The notes under the pieces are model-generated. The model had not been told where the DNA came from. It worked only from the letters and a program-made list of their open reading frames with translations, and did not search any database. Below, one piece after another: positions 18,483-27,798 of a DNA stretch of 35,442 bases. A program made the position numbers and the translations under genes. Source of the stretch: Methylococcaceae bacterium (GTDB taxonomy: Bacteria > Pseudomonadota > Gammaproteobacteria > Methylococcales > Methylomonadaceae); the NCBI GenBank assembly GCA_030699345.1, contig JAUYMX010000191.1, positions 1-35,442 on the forward strand, written 5' to 3'. Numbering within the stretch: the first letter of the stretch is position 1; each line of letters starts with the position of its first letter.

Positions 18483-19020
18483 CATGTTTCTCCAATAGTT
18501 GACGCAGGCGTTGCTTGGCTCGGTGCAAACGGACTTTAATCGCGCCGGTACTGCAGCCTTCAATACGGGCAACGGCTGCCAGATCCAGTTCCTGAAAATA
18601 AGCTAACGCGAGAGCGCTGCGGTCTGTCACGGGTAAAGCGTACAGGGCGGCTCGCAGGCGTTGCCGTTGTTGGTTTTGATTAAGCACATCAGCAGGTTGC
18701 ATGCCGTCACAAACGAAATTCGGCAAGCTTTCATCGCTTGCTACTTCGCGTTTACTGGACGCCCGTTCGAGTTCATGCAAGGCAAGATTGCGGGCAATGG
18801 TAAACAGCCAGGTGGAAAATTCGGCGCGCGTAGGATCGTAATCATCTAGCCGTTTCCAGGCGCGCAGGAAAGTCTCTTGGGCAATATCTTCAGCCAAACT
18901 TTGCGTTAATCCCATGCGTCCCAGGTAACCAAATAAAGGCTGCTGGAATTGTTGAACCACCAGAGTAAAGGCCGACCGGTCTCCATTTTTAATGCGTTTT
19001 AGAATAGCGTTAATGTCCAC
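18475..19020 (-). CDS. ECF-family RNA polymerase sigma factor
   Basis: LAEDIAQETFLRAWKRLDDYDPTRAEFSTWLFTIARNLALHELER (region 2) and CSTGAIKVRLHRAKQRLRQLLE (region 4). Confidence 0.93.
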   Translation of the reverse strand: MDINAILKRIKNGDRSAFTLVVQQFQQPLFGYLGRMGLTQSLAEDIAQETFLRAWKRLDDYDPTRAEFSTWLFTIARNLALHELERASSKREVASDESLPNFVCDGMQPADVLNQNQQRQRLRAALYALPVTDRSALALAYFQELDLAAVARIEGCSTGAIKVRLHRAKQRLRQLLEKHDE

Positions 19021-19801
19021 ATGACGGTTCCGTGTTGGGTTGTGGAGTTATACCGGTGAATCGGCAAAAGGTTACAGAGATTCCTGCCGTAATGGTTGCA
19101 GGTTAATTTGAAAGCTTGGTTGAATGGGAGGAATCGAAAGTAGCAGGCTGCCGGTTTGGAGGGATATTAAAAAATTTAGCTCAACATTCACCTGCGGGTT
19201 AGGTGAATCTTTACGGCACTTAAGCAAGCCGTTCAACAGCAATTGGATAGGCAGCGCTGCCCGTTTTCTCAAAATTAGTGAAGTTTTCTATCGTTTTTTT
19301 GGCAATTTCACTAAGTGCCTCATACGTAAAAAAGGCCTGATGCCCGGTAATTAACACATGCGGGAATCAGCGTATTGGAAAGATCGCAGAAAACAGACTG
19401 TCCTCTTCTTCGTATACATCAAGACCAAGACTGCCAATCACCCCAAGACTTTAAACTCGAACACTTCCCGATCGGTTGGCGCACTGCAATTAGGCAAGAT
19501 GCACTACCGGCTTGAATTGGATGAAGATTTTGTATGGTTGGAAGCGGAGATTGGCAACGGATAGAGTCCTCAGGCCAGACTCTGAGTGTGTAGGAGGTGC
19601 ATCGGTCGCGATTGATGCGCTTCACTGTGTTCAGCACATCCTAAACTCGGGGTAACCTTGCCATCAGTTCTGACTGAAAGTAATGGATAGAACAGCAAAT
19701 AGGGTAGCAGAAATTTAAGTTTACTCTGACCCCAGTTATTTCCAGTTATTTTAACCTCGAACTCGATTTTCATATTGGACTCGGACGGGCCTGTCTTTTA
19801 C

Positions 19802-19870
19802 ACATAACGTGGAGGTCACCGGCGCTGCGCGGCTTTATCGTGCAGCGTCCGGTGGACCGTAGGGTTGTGC
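19802..19870 (-). repeat. attC-like recombination site (69 bp)
   Basis: minus strand GCACAAC..GGTCCACCGGACGCTGC-acgataaagccgc-GCAGCGCCGGTGACC..GTTATGT; stem with unpaired extra bases. Confidence 0.75.
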
Positions 19871-20517
19871 GTCATGGCTTCGCTCCGCAGAGACTGTCGA
19901 ACTTACGTACAAATGCGGATTGGGTTGCGCTATCTGTTAAGAGAGCGGATTTGTAGGACTCGACGTATTCAAGCAGACCGGTCTGGAAGTTGTCTCGATA
20001 AAGGATGCGGTCTGTGACATTGGCGATGGCGTTTGAGCTCTTAGCCCACACCTTCCAGCCATTCTTTGTTTGTGCTTCATGCAGCAGTCCGCACCTTACG
20101 CCCTCATAAAAGTCGAGTGCGGATGGTTCACTAAATGTGCCGGCAAACGGTTTTCGATTATACAAGAACGCGATGAAGATAGATTTGCTCGATGAATACT
20201 CGAACGGCCCCAGCCTTTCGCCGTTGCGTTTGAACCGATACGTAAGCCCCTGTGCTGTGGACTCAAGAAATTCAATCAATGTGCATTGAATTGCGGCGAT
20301 TGAAAAAACCTTCACCCTGGTAGGTTCCGTTGTCCTGAAGAATCTTGATTGGATCAAGATAGCGAAGCGCCAAGCGAGGGCGGAAATATTCCTCGAATGC
20401 GGCTTCCCATACGGACGGATCGGCGTCTGCGACAAGGGCTCCCCTAAACGCGAGCCAGTCGCCTTCAGTCTTCGATCCAGCAATTAGCGTCTCAGATGTA
20501 CGGGTCATGACGCACAA
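19808..20517 (-). mobile_element. integron-type gene cassette 2 (hypothetical protein)
   Basis: 5' boundary TTGTGC is complementary to its own attC outer core GCACAAC. Confidence 0.72.
19872..20508 (-). pseudogene. cassette-encoded hypothetical protein, single frameshift
   Basis: Start MTRTSETLIAGSKTEGDWLAFRGAL at 20508; frames join at poly-T near 20306: ..GTYQGEGF|SIAAIQCTLIEFLESTAQGL.. Confidence 0.65.
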
Positions 20518-20622
20518 CGTTTGAGCTAACCGGCATTTTGAGGTATGCGGCGGTTGGGCGAGAATGAAATGAAGCCCAACCGCCGCATGCCGCAAAATGT
20601 CCGGTTGAGCGAATTGTTAGGC
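20512..20622 (-). repeat. attC-like recombination site (about 111 bp)
   Basis: minus strand GCCTAACAATTCGCTCAACCGGaCATTTTGCGGCATGCGGCGGTTGGGC...GCCCAACCGCCGCATACCTCAAAATGCCGGTTAGCTCAAACGTTGTGC; long imperfect palindrome with extrahelical base. Confidence 0.85.
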
Positions 20623-21076
20623 CGCACTGCGCTAGCGTCTACTCGGCTTCCTTGCACACAGCTTCTATGCGGTGTCCCTCTGGGTCCAAAACGAAAGCGG
20701 CAAAGTAGTTGTCCCCATAATCGGGTCGAAGTCCCGGCGCTCCGTTGTCTTTACCGCCGGTAGCTATAGCAGCTGCGTGAAAGTCCTGTACTGCAGCCCT
20801 TGTCTTTGCTGCAAACGCTATGTGAAAGCCAGGGATGACTGGTATGTCTTGCGATACTTGTTTGATTGCAAGATTGTCGCCAGAGCCTGGAAGGCCGTAA
20901 CCGACTGCTTGCTCCTCTTCACCTGGTCGAAGATCAGTCCAGACCCGGACATAGCCTAGTGGCTCCATTACAGCATCGTAGAAACGGGCTGCCTGTTCGA
21001 TGTCTTTAGCGCCAATGGATAGATGGTGAAGCATGTATTTTGGTGGAAGAGTGTGGGCCGAAATTGTGCGGCCTAA
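20518..21076 (-). mobile_element. integron-type gene cassette 1 (VOC/glyoxalase-family protein)
   Basis: 5' boundary GTTAGGC (21071..21077) is complementary to its attC outer core GCCTAAC (20616..20622). Confidence 0.8.
20639..21034 (-). CDS. VOC family (glyoxalase/bleomycin-resistance-fold) protein
   Basis: MLHHLSIGAKDIEQAARFYDAVMEPLGYVRV ... AFVLDPEGHRIEAVC. Confidence 0.9.
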   Translation of the reverse strand: MLHHLSIGAKDIEQAARFYDAVMEPLGYVRVWTDLRPGEEEQAVGYGLPGSGDNLAIKQVSQDIPVIPGFHIAFAAKTRAAVQDFHAAAIATGGKDNGAPGLRPDYGDNYFAAFVLDPEGHRIEAVCKEAE

Positions 21077-21160
21077 CTATTGATTATCAAGCAAATCTGC
21101 CTGGACAAGTCGATATTACCCGTCTTTTCGGGCACTTTTGCTTTGATAATTAGAAAACCG
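21071..21160 (-). repeat. degenerate attC-like site upstream of cassette 1
   Basis: GTTAGGC core plus imperfect IR attatcaagcaaa / ttttgctttgataat with one extra base; far outer core not recognisable. Confidence 0.45.
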
Positions 21161-21361
21161 CGCATAGTTGCCTCGATAACTTAATATTAACCGTAAAATC
21201 AGGCGAATTTGCCTGCACATTTAATTTGCGCCTCACTATAGCCGGTAACATTTCTATGTCAAGCAAGCGCTAGCCAAGTAGGGTATGCATTTACGCACAG
21301 GGGCTTCGGCAGGATTAGCCAATCAGAGACGATGCATGGCGGTAGCGCGTTGCTTGGCCTA

Positions 21362-22090
21362 TCAATCCAGCCGATTTTCAATAATCAACAGCCACGGCCT
21401 AGCGCTGGTAAATTGCAGGTAGCCTTCCGGGGATAAGGTCAGGATGGTTTTTGAGACGGAATTGCGGACATTGCCGCCGATGGCTTGCAAGGTTTGGCCT
21501 GTGGTTTCCACGACTATATCGCAATGCAGCTTTGCTTTGAGTGAATCCGGGAGCTCTTCTATCGCTTCTGTGGGCGCGTCTTCGCCCCGGTTGGCACAGA
21601 TTAAATCCCCCGGTTTAGGTTTGTATTCCTGAATGGTATGGGGGATCAAGGGCGCGCCAGGGTTGTGGGCATTGGCAAGAAAATGATTTAGGTAAGATTG
21701 GTGGGCAATGGCCCGTGGGAACAGGGTTTCTGAGACACCGGCCGCCTGCATGATCCAACCGATGAAAGCGGCGGACCAAGGCTGGTTGCAGTCGTTGCCC
21801 GACAGCCAGTACTCGCCGACCGCGCTCCAATACTGGTTGATTCGGTCGCTGTGGCTGGCATCGGCATCCTCCCAAATCCCGACATGGGGAATGCTTTCCT
21901 CGTTCCCGTCGATCACGACTTTCTGCTGGCCGAAGAATATCCATTCATCTATCGCGGCCTTTACGATCTTATATTTCCAAGAATTGACAGGCATAGATGA
22001 CAAACTGTCGGCACCGGGTTGTTTCTGCGGTGCCGCGCTACAAGCGACTAAGACAAGAAACAAAAGGATAAGCAGAGGTTTGACTATCAT
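21362..22090 (-). CDS. DUF2272-domain lipoprotein
   Basis: Likely ATG 22090: MIVKPLLILLFLVLVACSAAP; QPWSAAFIGWIMQAAGVSETLFPRAIAHQSYL..KPGDLICANR. Confidence 0.8.
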   Translation of the reverse strand: MIVKPLLILLFLVLVACSAAPQKQPGADSLSSMPVNSWKYKIVKAAIDEWIFFGQQKVVIDGNEESIPHVGIWEDADASHSDRINQYWSAVGEYWLSGNDCNQPWSAAFIGWIMQAAGVSETLFPRAIAHQSYLNHFLANAHNPGAPLIPHTIQEYKPKPGDLICANRGEDAPTEAIEELPDSLKAKLHCDIVVETTGQTLQAIGGNVRNSVSKTILTLSPEGYLQFTSARPWLLIIENRLD

Positions 22091-22289
22091 TATTGAGGCT
22101 TGGGTATTGTAAAAATTAAAGTAACTATTCAGCGAGTCCTTTGGAGGGCAGAAGCAAAATACCGCATTACCGGGTGGGAGCGACGCTCTCACAAGACACT
22201 TTCACAGCAATCAACTGATGCTGAATAGTTACAAATTAAATTCAGTTGGCGACATAAGCCCCTGTGGATTAAAGCTTGGCAGCTTTACG

Positions 22290-24149
22290 TCATCGTGTCG
22301 GCCGTCGAGCCTCGCGGAACCAAGTCCGGTATTGCTCCATTTTCGCCCGCTGTTCGGCTGGCGCGTGGCGGCGGCAGGTGGCATATTCTTCCGTATCCGG
22401 CTGCGCACCCCAGCGTATTTCGGGGCAGTCGTTGGGATTATAAGTCATTTCGTAGGCGGGTTTGCGTGCCAGCACTTCGGCTACTGAAAGCTCCCACGAG
22501 CTGCCGTCTGTACGCGTATAGCGGATGCTGCGTTCCTGGATGCGCTTGGCGTGGTACTGCTCGATTTCGGCCTTCGCCTGTTCCGGGCTACTGCCGTTCA
22601 TCACAAACAATTCGGGGTGCCGCACGATCTTTTCAGGCAAACCATTCAGTACGTTAATGGCGATAATCAGGCGCATGTCGCGGGAGGGTGTGGAGTAATC
22701 TTCCCAAGGGCCGATAGTCTGAAAAATCGCCGCACCGGTTGGCATGGCGATAACGCTGCCGGGGCTCTTGCGGAAATACGCTTCGCCATTGTCAATCGAA
22801 TTCACGCGGGTCTCGATTTGCTCCACCAATGCGTCCAAGGTGGCTTCGTAAGCTTGTTTGGGATCAAGGCCATTGGGGTTGATGAGCTTTGCCATCCTGG
22901 CGTAGAAATCGTCGGGCGAAAGTTGATTCTGCTCTAAGGAAAAGGAGACGAAGCTGGGGTGATCGACCAGTTCGTCATTAGTGAGCGCCCGCCATCCGCC
23001 CGAAGCGCTGCGAGCCAAGGGCCGGAACGCCTTGAAACCCGGCCCGGCGCTGGCGACGTTATCGAACAGAAACGTGCCTTCCCAAAAACGCTTACGGCTG
23101 ACCGAGTTATCCGGTTGGGCATCGACGGCTAACAAACTACCAGGACGATCCGTCGTCTGCGGCAGCCATTCGACCAACACCATCACATGCCCGTAAGGAT
23201 CGGCATAGACCGTGCCCGGCCAGAGCGTTTCACGGCTTAGAGGAATGGGATACAGATCGGTGGACTCGTCCTCAAGTCCGGTCCGCGCCGAGCCCGAATG
23301 GACGGCATCCGCCAGCTGTCTGCTGACATTTTTGAAACTGGTTTGCGGGCTGATGCCGTTAGTGAATTCAGTGTTGATGGTGGCGGCGCCACAACGCGGC
23401 GGCGAGTTGGCCGAGCCACGACTGCAGGCACGGAAAGCAATGGGCAGGCCGACCTTCCAAGCAAAATAAGCCCGTAAGGTGTAAGGCAGGTCGGCGCAAT
23501 CGGGGGTGAGCGGCAGGTTTTTATCTTCGTTGAGGCCAAGATGATTGTGCAGGAAGTTGCGCTCAGAGTTGCGCAACACCGGCTCCAGGGACGGGAAACT
23601 GAGGTTTTCCTCAGGCGACGCACCAAACAATTCTTCAATCCAAGCCGAATAAAACGCTTCGGTGGCAAGCCCCCAGGTTTTGGGCCTTTCTTGTGCGCCC
23701 GACCCGCCGATGCTGAGTGGATGGCAGGCGGCAAGCTTGCCATCCCGGCTCGCTACCAGCCGATAATCCCCGTCGTTGATGTCTTCCAACGTGGCAACCA
23801 TGCTCCAAGGCGGCCCGCCTCGGCGGTGGAATTGCACAGGTTTGTGCTGGCCTTGGCTGTCAATCAGCGCCAGTTCAGACACCGGGCTGTCCGTGGACAC
23901 GGCCATGATCTTGACTGGCTGATCGACTTTGGGATTGAGGGGCGAGATCCAGATATGCGTATCGCCGGTTTCTTCACATGCAAAATCCTCAGCCAGCGCC
24001 GTCGATATGCTGGCGAATGTCAGCAGGCAAGCAAGGAAATAACCGGTAAGTTGGATTGTCGACTCCGGTAAGTTGCTTAACCTCAGCGCTATTAATAGGC
24101 AGTCTTGCAGTTTTTTCAGCGTTGATTTTGACAAGGGTAGCGTTGTCAT
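22290..24149 (-). CDS. large secreted conserved hypothetical protein (619 aa)
   Basis: Hydrophobic leader then ALAEDFACEETGDTHIWISPLNPKVDQPVKIMAVS; long uninterrupted ORF. Confidence 0.7.
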   Translation of the reverse strand: MTTLPLSKSTLKKLQDCLLIALRLSNLPESTIQLTGYFLACLLTFASISTALAEDFACEETGDTHIWISPLNPKVDQPVKIMAVSTDSPVSELALIDSQGQHKPVQFHRRGGPPWSMVATLEDINDGDYRLVASRDGKLAACHPLSIGGSGAQERPKTWGLATEAFYSAWIEELFGASPEENLSFPSLEPVLRNSERNFLHNHLGLNEDKNLPLTPDCADLPYTLRAYFAWKVGLPIAFRACSRGSANSPPRCGAATINTEFTNGISPQTSFKNVSRQLADAVHSGSARTGLEDESTDLYPIPLSRETLWPGTVYADPYGHVMVLVEWLPQTTDRPGSLLAVDAQPDNSVSRKRFWEGTFLFDNVASAGPGFKAFRPLARSASGGWRALTNDELVDHPSFVSFSLEQNQLSPDDFYARMAKLINPNGLDPKQAYEATLDALVEQIETRVNSIDNGEAYFRKSPGSVIAMPTGAAIFQTIGPWEDYSTPSRDMRLIIAINVLNGLPEKIVRHPELFVMNGSSPEQAKAEIEQYHAKRIQERSIRYTRTDGSSWELSVAEVLARKPAYEMTYNPNDCPEIRWGAQPDTEEYATCRRHAPAEQRAKMEQYRTWFREARRPTR

Positions 24150-24233
24150 TCAGGTACTCCAGTGATCCAGTGAGGTCTTTTTTTTGGCAGCGATGAGGCG
24201 CCGAGGTTGCGCTGAGTTTATCACCCAATAAAA

Positions 24234-25010
24234 TTAAAGATGTCTGCTTTCATCCGTTTGCTGAGGAGCAAGCAAACCACCATAGCGCTGTCTCATATTT
24301 TCCATGTGCGAGCCGTCCCAGTAAATGCGCTGGCAAGTGGTGCATTGGTAGAACTGTTCATAGTAGCGGCGGGTTTTCGGTTCAAGTTGTTCGAGAATAT
24401 CGGCCTTGGCGACCGCAGACAGTACTCCATTGCAAACCAGGCAGCGTGCAAAGGGCTGAATGGCATTGTGCAGTTCGAATCGCCGCAGCACTTCATCGAC
24501 CTGGTTTGCGACCTTGACCGCACGCACCCAGTAGCCGTGGACAATTTGTTTGGCATATAAAAGACGACGGTCCCGCGTCAGTACAATGCGCTGCTCGTTT
24601 ACTGCGATATTGACCACTTCTGCATCACTGTAATCGTTGCGATAGAGGCAATCAAAACCCAGTAAGCGCATGTGCTTGGCAAGTTTGCCCAGATTTACAT
24701 CCATGATGAAGCGCGGATTGTTCAGGGGTTTTTCACGTAGTTTAATTTCGGGGCTGATGTCCGGTCTTCCAAATATCGGGTAAACAGCAACGCAGTCGTC
24801 GTTTTGCAGCTGATAGTCGAAACCCACTGACTGACCGTTGACGATGATTAGTTCTACTTCGGTATGAGGCACACCGAAAACCTCAATGGGATCTTTAATA
24901 CCCGGATGACCGCTGAATCGATAGGCATTCGTTCGCTGGCGTTGCGATGGCGACAGAAAATCGTTTAGTTCCCCGTAAAAACAAAACTCCGCAGTGTGTT
25001 CCGGTTGCAT
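24234..25010 (-). CDS. Mut7-C RNase-domain protein with ubiquitin-like N-terminal domain
   Basis: RFIMDVNLGKLAKHMRLLGFDCLYRNDYSDAEVV..IVLTRDRRLL; CLVCNG..CTTCQRIYWDGSHMENM. Confidence 0.9.
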   Translation of the reverse strand: MQPEHTAEFCFYGELNDFLSPSQRQRTNAYRFSGHPGIKDPIEVFGVPHTEVELIIVNGQSVGFDYQLQNDDCVAVYPIFGRPDISPEIKLREKPLNNPRFIMDVNLGKLAKHMRLLGFDCLYRNDYSDAEVVNIAVNEQRIVLTRDRRLLYAKQIVHGYWVRAVKVANQVDEVLRRFELHNAIQPFARCLVCNGVLSAVAKADILEQLEPKTRRYYEQFYQCTTCQRIYWDGSHMENMRQRYGGLLAPQQTDESRHL

Positions 25011-25073
25011 GTTGTCCGCCTCTTACTGATTGCAGCTAATTTGGTGCCATGCACTTATTACTTGAATTCACGG

Positions 25074-25283
25074 ACTAGGCAAGACCGGGTAGGTGCGGAT
25101 TTATCCGCATAGTGCGAATGAATTCGCACCTACAGCTTGCCTAAATCTCTCAATAAAATTATTTTTATGCTTAAAATCAACTATTTACAAGCAGACAATA
25201 AAATTAAAAATCGTCTCAAACAGCGTCTGTTTCATGGTAACGCCATACCGCCGAAAAGGGGCTTACTTTGCTCACCACGAACG
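25074..25283. repeat. direct repeat copy 1
   Basis: actaggcaagaccgggtaggtgcggatttatccgcatagtgcgaatgaattcgcacctacagcttgcct...cttactttgctcaccacgaacg. Confidence 0.9.
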
Positions 25284-25374
25284 CATTGATTTGTAGAGGC
25301 CCGTTCGCATTTATGCCCTGTGGGTACTGAGCCTGTCGAAGTGCAGGGTTTTTCGAGGTGCCCTATTTTTGACA

Positions 25375-25555
25375 ACTAGGCAAGATCGGGTAGGTGCGGA
25401 TTTATCCGCATAGTGCGAATGAATTCGCACCTACAGCTTGCCTATAAATCAACTAGTTACAAGCGGGCAATGAAATTAAAAATCGCCTCAAACAGCGTCT
25501 GTTTCTTGATAACGTCATGCCGCCGAAAAGGGGCTTACTTTGCTCACCACGAACG
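25375..25555. repeat. direct repeat copy 2
   Basis: Near-identical to 25074..25283 except for an internal deletion of about 30 bp and scattered substitutions. Confidence 0.9.
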
Positions 25556-25677
25556 GCTTAACTTAATAGGATTTAATTAAAAACTTATTGGGATTGGTAT
25601 TACTTCATCAATAGCATGGGGGTGAAAATCAGTAAAAGGTTGTTTGTTAACGGGGCACGAATTTATAGCAACGATTA

Positions 25678-25702
25678 TGGTGCGACAATTTGTCGCACTT
25701 TT
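25678..25702 (+). terminator. hairpin with short U tract
   Basis: ggtgcgac-aattt-gtcgcactttt. Confidence 0.45.
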
Positions 25703-25898
25703 ACTGGACAATAGCTTTTTTAGCTAATAGAATTGCCCCACCTTAAGCAAGGCTGATAAGACTCGAAAGAATCGTCATCTTTAAACGGGGGAGGAAGGCG
25801 ACCGGTAACGCGGTAAAACAACAACAATAAACGCAAGTAATTGAACTGCCATTTTTAATGGTAGGCGTCCATATCAAAAAATAAAAAATACCGGACGA

Positions 25899-25922
25899 AG
25901 CCCACTTTATGTGGGCTTTTTT
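25899..25922 (+). terminator. Rho-independent terminator
   Basis: agcccac-tttat-gtgggctttttt. Confidence 0.8.
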
Positions 25923-26067
25923 ATGCGTATTTTTTAGGCCAAAGTAAAAACGTACAGCAGATTACAATTTAGGACTGAATGGCTCGTTTACTACCAGTGC
26001 GGGCCATTTAAAAGCACATCATAAAGGCGCAGAATTGGTATTCAGTGCCAATCCGTCTTTAAAATCT

Positions 26068-27141
26068 TTATTCTACGGCCAGATATTGCCCGGCCCCCAG
26101 CGGCGATTCATATTGCACTCCTTCTGCGAAATACTGTTTCGGATTGCTGGCAATCTCGCGCGCTGCTAGAAACTGGGCGTAATAATTTCGAGAAGCAAAA
26201 CCGAACGCTGGGCCGTTGTAAGCCGCAACGATATTGGAAAAATTGCGACCTGCCTGGCTTTGTGCCCGTTTCATACCACCAATGCCGTGATTATACGAAG
26301 TGATTGCCGTCGGCCAGTCGCCCAGTTTGCCATAGGCGTAACTGAGATAACGCGCAGCACCATGGGCAGAAGCAACAGGATCAAGACGTTGGTCAATCCG
26401 GCCATTGCCAGGCATGAAGGTTTTTGCCGCAGATTTAGTAAATTGCCACATCCCAACCGCACCAGCAGAAGATTTGGCGGCTGGCTGAAACGAGGATTCA
26501 ACATGAGGAAGAAGAGCCAGTTCTTCCGGCAAACCGGCGTTGCGGAAGATTTTGCGAAATTGCGGAGCATAGCGTCCACTAATCTCACGGCCGCGTTTGA
26601 AGCGTTCACGGGTACCTCGTTGGGATCGCACCCGCTCGGAAGCGCCATTCAATAATTTATTAAGTTGATGGCCGCTACTTTGCAGTTTGGCGATCAATTG
26701 CCGGTCGTTAGCATTTAATGGGGCGTTATAGCGTAATTTATTTTCCAGACCTGCTAATTGAACTTTCCAAAAATCGCGGCGCTGGCTGACGATGGCTTTT
26801 TGATCACTGGTCAGGCCTTCAGCAACATAACCTGGTAATACCATCACTTCGTAAATCACATCCATGTAGCGATCATCATGAAATGCTACTTCAGAGCGAT
26901 GCCAGACTGCATAGGTTTTACGCCAAAATTCCACAGCCGGTTCAAGCTCGCCAGGTTTTTGAAATACCCCGGAGTAAGTCGCAGGTGGATAGCCTTTTTG
27001 CGTTGAGATTGTGCTTGACTGATCAGTGCTTCGATATATTGCGGTTCTTTCATGATTAACCGAGGGCGATGTACTGCTGCAAGCATTTAATACCAACGCT
27101 ATCATTAGCAACAGCCCAAACTGCATAAGTAATCTATTCAT
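26068..27141 (-). CDS. lytic transglycosylase (SLT/MltD-like) lipoprotein
   Basis: Lipobox ALVLNACSS; GLPEELALLPHVESSFQPAAKSSAGAVGMWQFTKSAAK..DQRLDPVASAHGAARYL. Confidence 0.92.
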   Translation of the reverse strand: MNRLLMQFGLLLMIALVLNACSSTSPSVNHERTAIYRSTDQSSTISTQKGYPPATYSGVFQKPGELEPAVEFWRKTYAVWHRSEVAFHDDRYMDVIYEVMVLPGYVAEGLTSDQKAIVSQRRDFWKVQLAGLENKLRYNAPLNANDRQLIAKLQSSGHQLNKLLNGASERVRSQRGTRERFKRGREISGRYAPQFRKIFRNAGLPEELALLPHVESSFQPAAKSSAGAVGMWQFTKSAAKTFMPGNGRIDQRLDPVASAHGAARYLSYAYGKLGDWPTAITSYNHGIGGMKRAQSQAGRNFSNIVAAYNGPAFGFASRNYYAQFLAAREIASNPKQYFAEGVQYESPLGAGQYLAVE

Positions 27142-27798
27142 GTTCGTAATTGAGATAGCGTTGATGGGTGTCGATTAATTGTTGGGTAAGCAATAAGCGA
27201 ATTTTTTCAAGAAATAATAGCGGTCATTTCTGCTAATTGAAAATATAACTGAAAATGAAAATCTTGCACCCGCCAAGCAATTTGAATAAGCCCAATTCCT
27301 GAATCATGCCCATCATCTGATCCAGATGAAGAAAACTGTTTCGGTAATAAAGATCAAGAATCCCGCGGTAATTTATCATCCTGCCTTCTGAGAATACATT
27401 AGCGACCTGGCAACTTTGGACGCTCAATTTGGTTGTCCAATTGTGAATGGCTAATCAGCTCCAGAAAATGAGGATATTAGATAATAATGTTAAAGGATTG
27501 GATAGGTGTTCTTCCTTCTTATTCCTCTCACCGAGATGGTATGATTGAACGCGTAATCGAACGGATTCTGTCCACCCGCTTCGACCCATCTTAAAGCCTG
27601 GATCTTGCCGTATCATACCGGGCTAAAATACAACCACTTGCTCCCCGCAAAGCGCACCCGGCCAGATCACGCAAGCCAAGCCATGCAAAACTGGTGTAAA
27701 AAACGACCGGAATTGTTAAATAAGTGCGTTTATAGTCAGACGGGAGTTGCTTAATTAAACTCAAAATTTTGTGAAAAATACCTAGGAGCCGTTGCACG

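Noticed and set aside
19090-19780. Possible decayed gene(s) between the sigma factor and the attC sites
   Set aside because: Only short ORFs without identifiable motifs; a truncated third cassette (MKIEFEVKITG..) is possible but not supportable.
20545-20763. 72-aa plus-strand ORF
   Set aside because: Runs through the attC palindrome and antisense to the VOC gene.
22295-24071. Several long plus- and minus-strand ORFs within 22290..24149
   Set aside because: GC-rich shadow frames of the 619-aa ORF; Arg/Pro-rich with no domain signature.
25093-25296. 67-aa ORF
   Set aside because: Lies entirely in the direct-repeat copy and is not maintained in copy 2.
25740-25860. Possible second c-di-GMP riboswitch ('gactcgaaagaatcgtc' hairpin)
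   Set aside because: Lacks the GGGACG(C)AAAGC core; kept only as part of the generic sRNA candidate.
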